Source: Diphasiastrum complanatum (Eukaryota; Streptophyta; Lycopodiopsida; Lycopodiales; Lycopodiaceae). From it: a stretch of DNA of 64,000 nucleotides. The notes beneath the pieces were generated by a model. That model was not told the DNA's origin. It worked only from the letters and a program-made list of their open reading frames with translations, and did not search any database. The stretch's first letter is position 1; each line of letters starts with the position of its first letter. The stretch lies in the NCBI GenBank assembly GCA_029204225.1, contig CM055101.1, positions 40,565,961 to 40,629,960 on the forward strand, in the 5' to 3' direction. The position numbers and the translations under genes were made by a program. Shown here piece after piece: positions 45,701 to 56,580 of the stretch.

Positions 45701-46711
45701 ATATCACAGGCGAGCTCTATCAAAGGCTCGACGGTTACTCACCGCTTCTCATACTTGTAGCGTGCCACTACACTACGTCGATTGTGACACACCTCACACG
45801 ACTAGTGGGTGCCCTTCAATGAGACTGGTCACGGGGCCACAACCTTGGTCATGTGACCCTGAGCTTACTGGTCTTGGCGGGATCACGATCACGGGCCATG
45901 ACTGGGTCCTAACACTTTTGGTTTTATCTTTGGTGTTTAATTAACATGATTAATAGAATTCGGAAAAGTGGGGAGCTAAGGAGCCCAATTTGTTTCTAGT
46001 ATTTTGTATTTTGTCTATGTCTCGATAATTCTGGTCTACATATTATGGTCCTTATTTTTTTATTTATATTATTTGAATTTTTTTTCCTTCTGCTTGCTTA
46101 TTGTCATTTGCTTCTTAGTCAACATTGGGTCTACCCAAAAGAATCTGGATTCTTTCAAAATCCAGTTAGCAACATATGCTTGGGTATTGATCAGACATAG
46201 TCAATGTTGGTTAGCTAAGATTTTTGTTTATTGAATTCAATATTATTGTCTAAATATATGTTCTTTGACTTCTTTGGTTGCGTGTATATATTTTTCTAAC
46301 CTTCATCTTGTGACATCATTGACTTCTCAATTAAATTTGTGAAATTGGATTTATTCTATTTTCTAATTTTACAAATATATATCATAGTTGCATTGACAAT
46401 TCACGAATCATGATTCTAATCGCAATCCAAATCGCGACCCGCAAATTGCTTCCGTGGCCAAATTGCGATTCACAATTTTTTTTTGGGTAATCATGTGCAT
46501 TATGGGTATCAGTAGAAAGAGAAAGCATAGAGGATCAAGAGGAAATGGTTTTTTTTTTTAAAATTGGCGAAGTTTTTTTGGAATGAACCTTTTCAGGTTC
46601 ATTTTAGGTCCAAAATTTTTTCTGAAAAGTAAAAAAAAGAAATTCCTGGCAATTCTGGGTAGCGAATCGCGAGTTGTGAATCGCTATACCCCCAGAATCT
46701 CGAATTGCTGC

Positions 46712-46766
<55 letters not shown>

Positions 46767-49700
46767 TCCTTGCCGCGTCGCTTTTTTTTTTTTTTTGCAA
46801 TATGGGTGTCAAATTATAGGTTTTCTGATGGGGATTTGATGGTATTTTTTGCAATGTACTGTAGGAGCCCACAAATCCCTGATAATACCTACTTAGGTAT
46901 TGCTGATTCACTGATTCCTAATGCATTGATTCACTGGTTCACTGATTCACAGGGATGGGGGCCTGTGCTCATCAAACTATCGTGACCATGTTATGTGGAG
47001 GCCTTTTGCAAATCGTCAGAACTGTGGATATCTCGACCCAGAATGCCTTATTCATCATATCTATTGCTGATGCACTGGTCAGACATGCACTGATGGGAAA
47101 CCATACTTTTGCCCTTCAAAACATACAGATCAAATCAACATACAGACCAGCCATTTCCCTTGGTCACTTGGCCCCTGTTTCACATGAGTGACAATAGCTG
47201 AGCCTATGTTGATGTCTCTATAAGACCTCTAATATTCTGGCACCTTACCAGAGCCATAGGTGTGTTTATCAACATTACAGGTTTGGTCTATTCAAAAACA
47301 TGTTAGAACAATAATTAGGGTTTAGGGTTAATAGCCAGTTAGTTATTTACTGCAGGAGCTTACAGATATATTATGTATCTACTATATAATATACATATAT
47401 ATCTAAGGTAGGGTGACCCGGACGCGTCCACCCGGACGCACTTTTTTTTTTACTCATATTTTAGTGTATTTTAAGGTTTAAATAAAAAAAATTAGTATTA
47501 TGTTCTGGGTTGCGGAACGCCGTGTTTCGGAACGAACGTGTCAATAAACAAGATTTTAATGGGTATTTTGGGGGGCATTTTTTGCAAATTTTTTTATGCA
47601 CTGTATAAGCCTACTTTTCCCAAATACAATCATATCTATTGTTGATGCATTGACTGCCAATTGCGTGGTCGCATTGCAGGCTGCCACGCAGGCAGCGCCT
47701 GCCTGCATGTAGGGCCTCCCATTGCCACTGCTGCTGCTGCTGCTGCTGCCGTTGTCGCTGCCACCGTCGCCTCCTCCGCCTCTGCTGCTCCAAAATCTCT
47801 TCCTCCTACTGCTGGCCTCCTCCGGATTCCTAAACCTACTGTTGTATCCTCTTCTTCGTCCACTCAAGAAACGACACCCATTCCCTATACTCCATCAAAA
47901 TCCATCAAACTATGCTCATTTTGGCAAGAAGATCAGTTCAAAGCTGATTTTCAGAATATGAAAATAAAACTCTTGCAGTTGAAAGAAACAGTTGCAATGC
48001 TGATTACGGAAAGGAATATGATGCAGTCCAAGGTTACACAATTGGAGCAAGTAATCCGCAACAAACAGATTTCAGTCTCCGAGTCTACTACCACTATGAT
48101 AAAAGCGTTGGAACAAAGGATTGAGCAGCAAAAGGAAGAAGCCCTTTCTTGGGCATCGGTACTAAAGCAAGGTACTAAACCTAGTGCTCCCATTACATCA
48201 GTCATTTCAACCACGATCCAGGAAAAGAAATCTTGAGAGCAAAAGGCTCTCAACATTAGGGTCAGAGGGATTCCAGACACACAGGATGCTGTAGCAGAGG
48301 CCAAGAGCTTTTTGGATACCACATTAGGACATTGGACAAACGGCTTGGACACGACATGGCGGACCACTAGAGATACAGCCACGTTGATCATCCGTTTCAC
48401 ATCCTTGGCTACTAGATGAGATGCTTTACGATGTAGAGCTAAGCTCCGTGGTTCCACCATTTTTATGGATGATGATCTTACTTGTATTCAGGTGGAGGAG
48501 AGGCGCAAGGCCTTTCAAGAAGCTAGGGAGTCAGGCGTACGAGTTATATACAGAGATGGACGAGTGCGCCGCTTGGGCAATGCTCGTGAGGGTTCCCATG
48601 GTTAGGGATTTGGGGTGCCCGGGGTTGGAAGCACCCCGAGGCCCCATCCACACCACCTTCGGATTGGAGTGTGGAACTGTGTTGGCATACACTCATCTTC
48701 TACTGCAGGTGACCTGGTTGATTTTATTACTGGCCGAGATATATTATTCTTTATGGAGACACATGAGAGCCTAGAGCGTGGACTTCCTTCTTTTCCTGGA
48801 TATAGATGGGACTCAGTATTCTGACGAGAGACTAGATCCGCTAGTGGCCGTGGTTCAGGAGGGGTCGCATGCTTATATAGAGAGTCTCTCCACTCGAGTC
48901 TTGATGACGAGCATGCCCGCTATATATGGACTCGTATTGTGGGCCAGGATAATGGTTTGGATAGAGATCTTTTTATCGCAGCATGTTATTTTCCACCAAA
49001 GTCTTCATCTTTTGCTGAGGGTATTGGATCTCCATATCAGGACCTCTCACTAGATATTGTCAGATTTGCAGAGCAGGGGCATATTCTCCTCACTGGGGAT
49101 TTTAATGCCCGGACATCTTTGCGACAAAGAGTTCTTCGACACCACGGATCAGCTTCGTGTTCGTGCCCTTGACAGTGATATACTTGGAGTTACCAAGACT
49201 TCCGCGGACAGTTTGGGACCTACTACTCTGTATGGTGAGCACTTATTACAGTTTGGAGAGGCACGTGAGCTAGCCATTTATAATTGCTTATCCTGGTGGC
49301 CACATTTAGACAGATATACATGCCATCCTCACAGTGGAGGAGATAGTGTCGTTGACTATCTCATGGGGTCGCCATCCTTCGTACCCATAGTCTCTAATTT
49401 CCATGTTTCTCCCACCACTCTTTCTAATCACTCCTTGCTCTCTTTTGCTGCCACACAGTCCTTTCCTCCTGATAGTCCAGTTGACACCCAAGCCCCTTTT
49501 CTCACCACCTCCCTCCACACTGCCGCTTCACTAACCTTCCCCGCCAAGCCCCATCCCAGCAAAACTTGACACACATCTCGACCACTGCACCCTCCTTGGT
49601 ACGATACCGAGTGCCGTTCTCTTCATCATTTAGTCACCTATTCACGTATCCATGCTCCGCATTTTCTTCGATCTTCCCGACGCTCTTACCACCTTGTTCT

Positions 49701-51042
49701 TCGTTGTAAAAAGCCCGCTTATGATGACTCTGAAGGGAAACGTCTTATTAACCTTCTTTTCAGTTCCTCCTCGGGCGCTTTCTGGCGCGAGTTCATTCCC
49801 CGCTCTCCACCACCACTCTTGGAAGACCTCCACATTTGGATCGATTACGCTACTAGCTTATATACCATCCCCACCGACTCACCTATCTCTATTTCTCCAC
49901 ATCCATCCGAGTTCTCGTTCTTCACACCCGATATGGTACTTGTTGCCATTAAGAAGATGAAGTCCCATAAGGCCAAAGATATTGAAGACCTCGAGTCTGA
50001 ACTCCTTGCCCATGCATTCGACTTACTTGCTCCCACCATAGCCACTCTTCTTAATTTCGCAGTTGTTTCTGGTTTCCCATCATCCTGGTGCACTAACATC
50101 ATCCACCCCATCCATAAGATTGGTGACCCCATGATTCCGAGTAACTACCGCACTATCATGATTGGGCATGTCCTGGTGAAGCTATATGGTACTATACTTC
50201 AGTCTGTTGTGAGTTCAGAGGCGGAGACTCGGAGACTACATGCTATCGATCAGGCAGGTTTTTAGGCCCATTATTCTGCTACACATCACATTTTCACATT
50301 ACGGGCCTTGATTGAGGAAGCTAAGCACAGGAAAGAGAGGGTTTAATGTTGTTTTGTGGACTTCAGGAAGGCCTTTGATTATGTTCCTTGCTTCTTGCTC
50401 CTTCAAAGACTCCGAGATCTTGGCTTCTCCACCGACATCATTTTGGCTGTGATGGCACTTTATGAGCGTGGCTTGGGATGTTTCCGGCGTAGTAGTGGCA
50501 TTTCTGATCATACTTGGAGCACTATTGGGGTGAAGCAGGGTTGCTCCCTCTCACCGGTCCTCTTTGGCCTATATATTGATGAGATGGAGAGAGTCATTAC
50601 ACAATGTGATGGTATTGGTTGCAGGCTTGGGGACATCTCGATTGCTATCCTTCTTTATGCTGATGATGTGGTACTAGTCTCACCAACCAGAGAGGGTCTA
50701 CAGCGACAACTGGATTGCTTACAGGAGTTCTGTACCAGATGGGGCCTAGGGCTGAACATTGGGAAGACCAAAATTATGGTCTTCAACACTTCTTGAGCAT
50801 TCATGCAACGACATGAGCTTACTTTTGATGGACAAGTTTTAGAGGTGGTCCCTTCTTATACATACCTGGGGATCCTTTTCTCGGGTCCTACTTTTAGTAT
50901 GAGCCAGGCCGCTACCACTCGACTGGGGAACCAGAAAGTAGACTAACAGTAGAAACACAAGAAGATGTCGATCCGAAAAGATTGTTTAGAAATTTTATAA
51001 AAGGTTTTGGACAATTGCCTTCAATCAATCCATACAAATCTG

Positions 51043-51112
<70 letters not shown>

Positions 51113-54100
51113 TTTTGGGGATTGCGATTGTCTTATGGTTCTCTTTCCCCCAAGTAACAATCTTTCTAAGAACCTTCTGTATTAGAATAACTAGTTTGAG
51201 CTTCTTGAAAAGTAGTCATGCCATTTTTGAGTAGTATCTCTAAAATTGATCCATTGATGTAAGTTGTGATTATGCAGGTCATTTCTGCAACTTGTGGTGG
51301 AATTACAGACTTATCTTTTCATGGACTTGGATATGGGTGGCAAATTGTCAATTGCTTCTTGACGGCAGGATATTCGGTAAAAGTTTACATCTCCTTAGGA
51401 ACTATCTATGTGCACTTAACGGAAAAATATGTTGGAGTTTATTTTTGCAATAAAAGTCATTAGGTTACTTACGTTGAGATTTTGAGCATGCTTTCATTTA
51501 CAGATAGTCTTGCACAGTTGCAGTGAATTATACAAGGTAAGACTCTAACTCTCTACAATTTCTGATTCAGCGATTCTTTGAGATTTGATTTATTCTTCTG
51601 ATGTGAACCGATTCATCTGATTTGAATCGGATTTAAGGTGTAGGCTGATTGCTGAAAAATCAGTACCCACATCATCCATAATCACAGCTCATTCTAAATG
51701 AATGAAATTGATTGTAAATTAGAGAGCGATTGTAAACTTTAGAGTGCCTGATCTGTCTACAATTGATTTTCTTGTAGCTAATAATAACAATAGAATGAAT
51801 AGATATATTTAGAACCCTACATCCGATTCTCCACTTTCTAGACAAGCACGATTCTGAACAACCTAAAAAGCCGAGTCGTCTGATTCTGAAAAGGTGAGAG
51901 ATAATGCACCTTGCATACAATGCCATCCTAGGTAATATGGTATTCTGTGCAAGATTGAGGTCGTATTGCGGGATTGAATCAAAAGCTTTTCAAAACAGCA
52001 AGAGCCTCTCTTTTGTATGATTTGCCTCCTCGATAGAATACAATGAGAAAATATGGTCTGATGTGGAATTTTTCTCTCAAACCTCCAAATGCTCTTCTTG
52101 TAAATCCTGTACCTATCACGCTTTGAAGTTTGCTCAACGTAGACTCCATAATTATGCTATAAAGTTTAGCCAAGACATGGTAATAATAAATTATAACAGT
52201 ATGATAGCGTTCCACTTGTCGCCGAGCTTACGAATGGGATGTATAACACTTGTGCATCACAAGGGAGAGAATCCTTGATAGATAGTGGAGCTAAAAAGTC
52301 TAGCAAGTTTGGGAAGAGAATTGTAGAGCCATTATAAGAAGCTTAGCCTGAAGGTTATGAATATATGATATTGTGATGTTTTGAGCTCCTTGGATCATCT
52401 ATAAAATTTGGTGATCGAGGGTTGAGTGTCTGTGTGCATGTGCATGCGCATGCATGTGCTATATGTGAAGATGATATTCATATGTTGTCCGAGTATAGAG
52501 GTCTATTGGTACAAGGAGTTTATGTGAAAACTCACAAGCAGATGAGCACATGCAAAGAATTTATGTGAGAACTCACATGTGGATGAGCTATAGGGAAGAT
52601 AGCCTCCACTTTGATACAATGAAGGGTGTCATGTTTTGTCAGACTAGTCATCAATATGATCGACAAATACCTCTCTTGAGGGAAGGATTGAGCTTATGCC
52701 TGTTGACCTAGCAATGTAGCTAGGAACACATCATCGCAATAAATATACGATTGTAATATGCAGTTCATTTTTGTGAAGTTTTGTTGGAGAAAGAAAAAGA
52801 GCTGATGAGTCTATGACATGTAGTGAGAGAAGCAAGTGCTTGAACCCTTATGTCAAGTTGTGCATCATATGGTGGAGGCGGTTCATGAGGACCAATACAG
52901 TGGAGTGTGATGTGAGGAGTGTCACGTTGAGGATATTTTGGCTAATCTCTTTCTACCTTTAGTACTGTAACTCACCCTCCACCTAAAATTTCCTTATCTT
53001 TCCCTGAGAAAGCTCGGCTTCAATTGATTGGCTTTGCTCTTGAGACACCTTCATCGTGATTGAGTTTGCCCTTCACCTCCGGAGAAGTTATAGAAACCCA
53101 GAATATTGGTTTTTGTACAAATGTATGAAAGCTAATGTGGACATATGTTTGTACATATGGCATGCACCTATTTGGGGCATTGATGATGTCGTAGCATTCT
53201 ATGCTATGTACAATGAAGTTGATGGTCTAAGATTTTGTGGCTGGACTCCATAGGGTTAAAGCAGGAGGAGGCTAACAAGCCACTTTTAGATATCTGTTTG
53301 ATATTGAGCATTTAGTATATAAAAGTCACTCCTTAAAACTTGTGTTTGTCAGATACATTTGCATTGCGGTACTTATGGTGCAATTCTTGATGAAGTACAG
53401 CCCAGAACACAAATCCTTGGGTCATGGTTAGAAATTACCCCATAGATAAGAACATTATTTTGTGGTTTTCATGACTTCCTATCTTCTGAATTGTGTTTTT
53501 GAGATTTGCTTTTAGTGTGCACATAAGGTCTGTCATTTTTAGCATCAATTTCAGCTCACAGGATTTCAGTTAAGTTGATTCTCGAACATTGTTCTCATAG
53601 TTTGAGTGTTATGTGTGTGGGTGCTAACTGCAATAAGAATGTTATAATATACAATATGCAAGGCTATCATTGGCTTGCTAGACTAAGGAGGTAAACCCTT
53701 TATATTCCCAGAGCTTATTCGTTTAGAAATTTGTAAAGCAAACTGAACAAGAAAGCATTTCTCTCTGCCTTCTTTGTGAATTTTGTCAACTGATGAAGAT
53801 TTGGGTATAATATCTTCACTTGTTCAGGGATGTAGAAGCACTTGAAGTTACTTGCTGTCATCTTACACTGTTATTGCCGTCAATCTTTTGCCTTGTTCAA
53901 AGCAGCTGACGCTAAGGAAGGTGATGGATTTGGCTAAACAAGTTACCAAGTCTGGAAGTTTGAATGAGTTCTCTATGGTGCTACTTAACAATTTACTCTC
54001 ATTACCGCTTGGCCTCGGACTCATCCTCGTCTTCCAAGAAGCTCCATATCTACTCTCCTCGTAAGTATGCTATCTGACATTAGCTTGCAGTAATCTTATG

Positions 54101-56191
54101 CTGAGTTTTCTTGATATATTACCGTTGACTTCACGCTGGTAAGAATGCGTTCGGGACCGTCTTTTTGCTGAACATTTGTGGTACATGCTTATTTCTTATC
54201 TTCTAAAATACTCTGGATAAAATACTCTAAATCAGCATAGGTGATTTGAAAAAGGGATGCCTCTTAAATTTTGATATCTTTCGACAATTCCTCAAGGTGT
54301 GACTTGGACTACAGGATGAGCCTATGGATCCTCCATAACTCAGGTGAGACAACTTTATGAGTGAGTTGGGCTTTGGTGGTATGGGAAGCCGTAATTAGCC
54401 CCTAAGGGAGAGATCTAGGATGTTGTGAATGGGATAGCTCTCAACTTGCCATCTATGTAAATTCAAGAGTAGATAACATCATCTTCTAGAATACAATCAT
54501 GACTATTTCTACAAATTTTTGCTCAAACTCACAGAAGCATGAATAGACTTGAAAGGACATCAGAATTTTGTATCCATGGTTCTCATGTTGATATGTGGCC
54601 ACACAGGCCTATACTTCATGTGCCTATAGAGTCAACTGAGTCTTGGTGATGGCTTTGCAGAGCTTGAAGAGCCTCACTGTTGAACCAGTCATGTATTTCT
54701 GCATGTCAACACATGAATTTTAATTTCTGTTGTTTCAATCACATGTTTGACAGATAACTATATATATTTATGTATATATCATAGACTCCCTGTTTTGAGC
54801 AGCTTTTTATGTCTAAGTAATCTATCTACATTCAAATGTCATTTTTATCTTTCAATAATTATAAATAACTACAAAAGGTGCGTTTGGAATTTATCTTATG
54901 TCACGTTCAAAAAACAAAACGCGTTTGGAATGCCCTTCTGAAATGCATTTGTGTCCAAAATATGGACAATGGCTGGTTAAGGGTGACTAAAATGTCATGT
55001 GATCATAACTTTCTCTGGTAGAACTTGGTTTGACCAAAGTACATGCTCGTCATGTTGATTATTATATTTGTCAAACACTCAATGTGATATATGTGATTTT
55101 GAAGTTTGTGTGATAAGCTTAAACATCAGTAGACAGAAGCATGACATTAAGAACTGTGAAAGGAAGCTGGGCAAATGATCATAAATGTGAACATTGAGCA
55201 CAAATTTTATGTAGCTTTTACCCTAAACCTGCAGTACCATTTTGAAGTCAGTTTTGTTGCGTTATGCAGGCCAGTTCTGAGGCTTCCAGTCTTTTGGGCT
55301 GTGGCAACATTAAGTGGATTGTTTGGCCTTGCTATTAGCTTCACTTCTATGTGGTTTCTCCATCAGACGAGTCCAACTACTTACAGGTTCTCATGCAACT
55401 CATCTAAGAACTCTTAGATCAATCATTAGGACGATTATGTAACCTTAAGATCTGAATATCCTGCATCTAAAAGTTAATAATTATACTAGATATGTCACAC
55501 GATAAGTATTGGTGTATCAATAATTAGATGATTTTTAAGATGTGGCATGCAATTCAAAAGAGTTGACTCCTAAAAGGGTATATGCTCGTGATAGGTTCGA
55601 TCTATTGAACTTCAACTAATGCGAGCAAGATAAAAGAAATCATTCAATATTTTATATTTAGAAGTTATTCAAAAGTCTCTAAGCTGGAAGAACAAACTGA
55701 ATCATTTTTCCAGTGATGCTTGAATCTAGGTTGGTATATTCTTGCCTATGGTGTCAGTGCAGCCATCTATTGTTGCTTCAGATATATTGTGGTGTACACT
55801 TCATGTTCCTCAGTAGTCCCTGTGGAACTTGTGCTGCAATCTGGAATGTTGATATTTAGTTTACCTTCTGGGTAGTCACTGTGATTAAAACCTCTCTTTT
55901 TGAAGGTGTGTTGTCTGAGATGGAAGTTGCCAGATCCTTACGTGGATGTTGAAGGAGCTTTTCAATCCAATCTTGGGAAAGATATTATCTTGAAGCTGTT
56001 TCACGCCTTTGCTTTTATGGAATCGTATGCATTGTCTTTTTCATTAAGACTCACAAAGCACTTGCTGGTGTGTGTGTTTGTGTGCTGCAGCTTGGTAGGA
56101 TCATTGAACAAAATTCCTCTCTCTTTAGCAGGCATTATGTTGTTCAGAGTGCCAACCAGTGTTCCAAATCTTTTAAGCATATTTTTTGGTC

Positions 56192-56262
<71 letters not shown>

Positions 56263-56580
56263 CTTGCACCCGTTATATGTGTACCCGCAAATGAGCTATT
56301 ATATGTATGTACATTTGAAATACTTTCAACTAGGTGAAAACTTTAGTGTCTTTTTTTTTTGTAGTAGCTCAGTACAAAGTTTGAGCTGTCTGATTTTGTT
56401 TGTAGAGACATTACCATGCAACTCTCAAATGGTATGTAATAAATAGTTTCTTTCGATACCAATTTCTATATTACAAGACTTCTCTACATAGAAGAACATC
56501 TTTAACCGTCATACATCTTATTCTTATTTGCAGGGCTTTTTGCAGGAGTTCTGTTCGCACTGGCAAAGATTTCATCCTGA
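42649..56580 (+). CDS. GONST: Golgi GDP-mannose/nucleotide-sugar transporter (GONST/VRG4 type)
   Basis: Nine exons: 42649-42764, 43603-43831, 43958-44097, 44439-44568, 51278-51376, 53906-54060, 55270-55386, 56091-56188, 56534-56580. All introns are GT-AG and all phases agree; the exons sum to 1131 nt, giving 376 residues and a TGA at 56578. The protein is a drug/metabolite-transporter fold protein with about ten membrane segments. Diagnostic features are SGLAYCLCSCSMILLNKIVL (exon 2), FSMVLLNN, equivalent to the FYNN motif of yeast Vrg4 (exon 6), and GSLNK, the GALNK-type nucleotide-binding motif (exon 8). The family carries GDP-mannose, and in plants also other GDP-sugars, into the Golgi lumen. 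The soluble N-terminus of about 70 residues is long, as in GONST2-like members. Exon 1 is open in frame back to its acceptor at 42561, so an upstream start exon is possible. Confidence 0.9.
43603..43831 (+). CDS. GONST: Transporter exon 2
   Basis: Acceptor TTCTTATAG, donor CAG|GTACAT, phase 0 at the end. It encodes a charged linker and the first membrane segment, SGLAYCLCSCSMILLNKIVL. Confidence 0.9.
43958..44097 (+). CDS. GONST: Transporter exon 3
   Basis: Acceptor GTATTGCAG, donor TACAG|GTGCGC, phase 2 at the end. It encodes the second membrane segment (VVLVSILSLLGVI) and LPVNLIFVGMLVSSIY. Confidence 0.92.
44439..44568 (+). CDS. GONST: Transporter exon 4
   Basis: Acceptor TTTCTGACAG, donor ATG|GTATGA. 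It encodes SLKYMNVAMVTILKNVTN and GEMYLF, strongly conserved in GDP-mannose transporters. Confidence 0.93.
44880..45910 (-). mobile_element. Intronic LTR fragment, minus strand
   Basis: On the minus strand TGTTAGGACCC at 45910 runs to TGTAACTA near 45417, followed by a degenerate iMet primer-like site (GAGATCAGAGCT, 45401-45412). This is consistent with a 490-bp 5' LTR and about 500 bp of leader. No coding remnant is seen. TTAGCTAACCC is repeated in tandem at about 45487-45510. It lies in transporter intron 4, antisense to the gene. Confidence 0.5.
46383..46717. mobile_element. Possible second palindromic MITE
   Basis: CATAGTTGCA at the left and TGCAACTAT at the right are inverted, and both arms repeat GCGATTC/GAATCGC motifs around T-rich and A-rich centres, resembling the design of the hAT element at 41867. 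The right end runs into a TA repeat, so a target duplication cannot be read. Confidence 0.45.
46715..46758. repeat. (TA)22 microsatellite
   Basis: A perfect TA run followed by GAGAGAG, in transporter intron 4. Confidence 0.95.
47661..48603 (+). pseudogene. LINE ORF1 protein remnant
   Basis: An open frame to 48236, then continued in the same frame after a TGA. It begins with an alanine-rich stretch encoded by a GCT/GCC repeat (47727-47750), then a coiled coil (about residues 95-160: KLLQLKETVAMLITERN, VTQLEQVIRNK, IKALEQRIEQQKEE) and an RRM-like segment (NIRVRGIPDTQDA; RDGRVRRLGN at about 48557). ORF1 proteins bind LINE RNA. No CCHC knuckle is visible. Confidence 0.7.
48615..50935 (+). pseudogene. 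LINE ORF2: endonuclease and reverse transcriptase remnant
   Basis: The AP-type endonuclease opens with RIGVWNCVGIHSSS (about 48663) and FMETHES, and keeps LLTGDFNAR (about 49090). Frameshifts follow, near 48823, 49100 and 49569. Reverse transcriptase: SNYRTIMI (about 50140), VDFRKAFDYVP (about 50356), the GVKQGCSLSPVLFGLYIDE motif (about 50529), catalytic YADDVVLVS (about 50657) and YTYLGILFSG (about 50860). Stops fall at about 50262, 50344 and 50794. The catalytic aspartates are still encoded, but the reading frame is broken. Confidence 0.88.
51048..51111. repeat. (GA)32 microsatellite
   Basis: A perfect GA run 166 bases upstream of exon 5, in intron 4. Confidence 0.97.
51278..51376 (+). 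CDS. GONST: Transporter exon 5
   Basis: Acceptor GATTATGCAG, donor TCG|GTAAAA; 33 codons, phase 0 on both sides. It encodes GGITDLSFHGLGYGWQ and NCFLTAGYS. It comes after the 6.7-kb intron 4. Confidence 0.92.
51377..53905 (+). other. Transporter intron 5
   Basis: 2.5 kb, AT-rich. It contains an imperfect direct repeat at about 52516-52585 (TTATGTGARAACTCACA units). No coding element recognised; a 65-codon frame at 53056-53253 has no known domain. Confidence 0.6.
53906..54060 (+). CDS. GONST: Transporter exon 6
   Basis: Acceptor TTCAAAGCAG, donor CCTC|GTAAGT (consensus). It encodes LTLRKVMDLAKQVTKSG and FSMVLLNNLLSLPLGL, with the paired asparagines of the substrate-site motif. Confidence 0.93.
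55270..55386 (+). CDS. GONST: Transporter exon 7
   Basis: Acceptor CGTTATGCAG, donor TACAG|GTTCTC. It encodes LSGLFGLAISFTSMWFLHQT, a highly conserved family segment. Confidence 0.93.
56091..56188 (+). CDS. GONST: Transporter exon 8
   Basis: Acceptor TGTGCTGCAG; the donor is the weak TTTG|GTCAGC, five bases from a (CT)34 tract. It encodes LVGSLNKIPLSLAGIMLF with the GSLNK nucleotide-sugar motif. Confidence 0.92.
56194..56261. repeat. (CT)34 microsatellite
   Basis: A perfect CT run starting five bases after the exon 8 donor, in intron 8. It is complementary to the (GA)32 tract at 51048. Confidence 0.97.
56534..56580 (+). CDS. GONST: Transporter exon 9 (last)
   Basis: Acceptor TATTTGCAG. It encodes GLFAGVLFALAKISS and the stop TGA. 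The short cytosolic tail is usual for the family. Confidence 0.9.

Larger units (their letters stand above)
47640..50935 (+). mobile_element. LINE (L1-like) in transporter intron 4, sense orientation
   Basis: A non-LTR retrotransposon with ORF1 (coiled coil), an endonuclease and a reverse transcriptase in order, all on the gene's own strand. The 5' limit is approximate. The 3' part stops near 50935, after the SYTYLGILFS motif of the reverse transcriptase, so the C-terminal domain, 3' UTR and poly(A) tail are missing. Many stops are present. Confidence 0.85.

Noticed and set aside
47556-47867. Serine/glycine-rich minus-strand frame
   Set aside because: It is the antisense shadow of the trinucleotide repeat and start of the LINE ORF1.
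50912-51160. Minus-strand Ser-Leu-rich frame
   Set aside because: It is a translation of the (GA)32 microsatellite and the flanking LINE end.
56186-56446. Ser-Leu repeat proteins predicted over the CT microsatellite
   Set aside because: They are translations of a dinucleotide repeat in intron 8.
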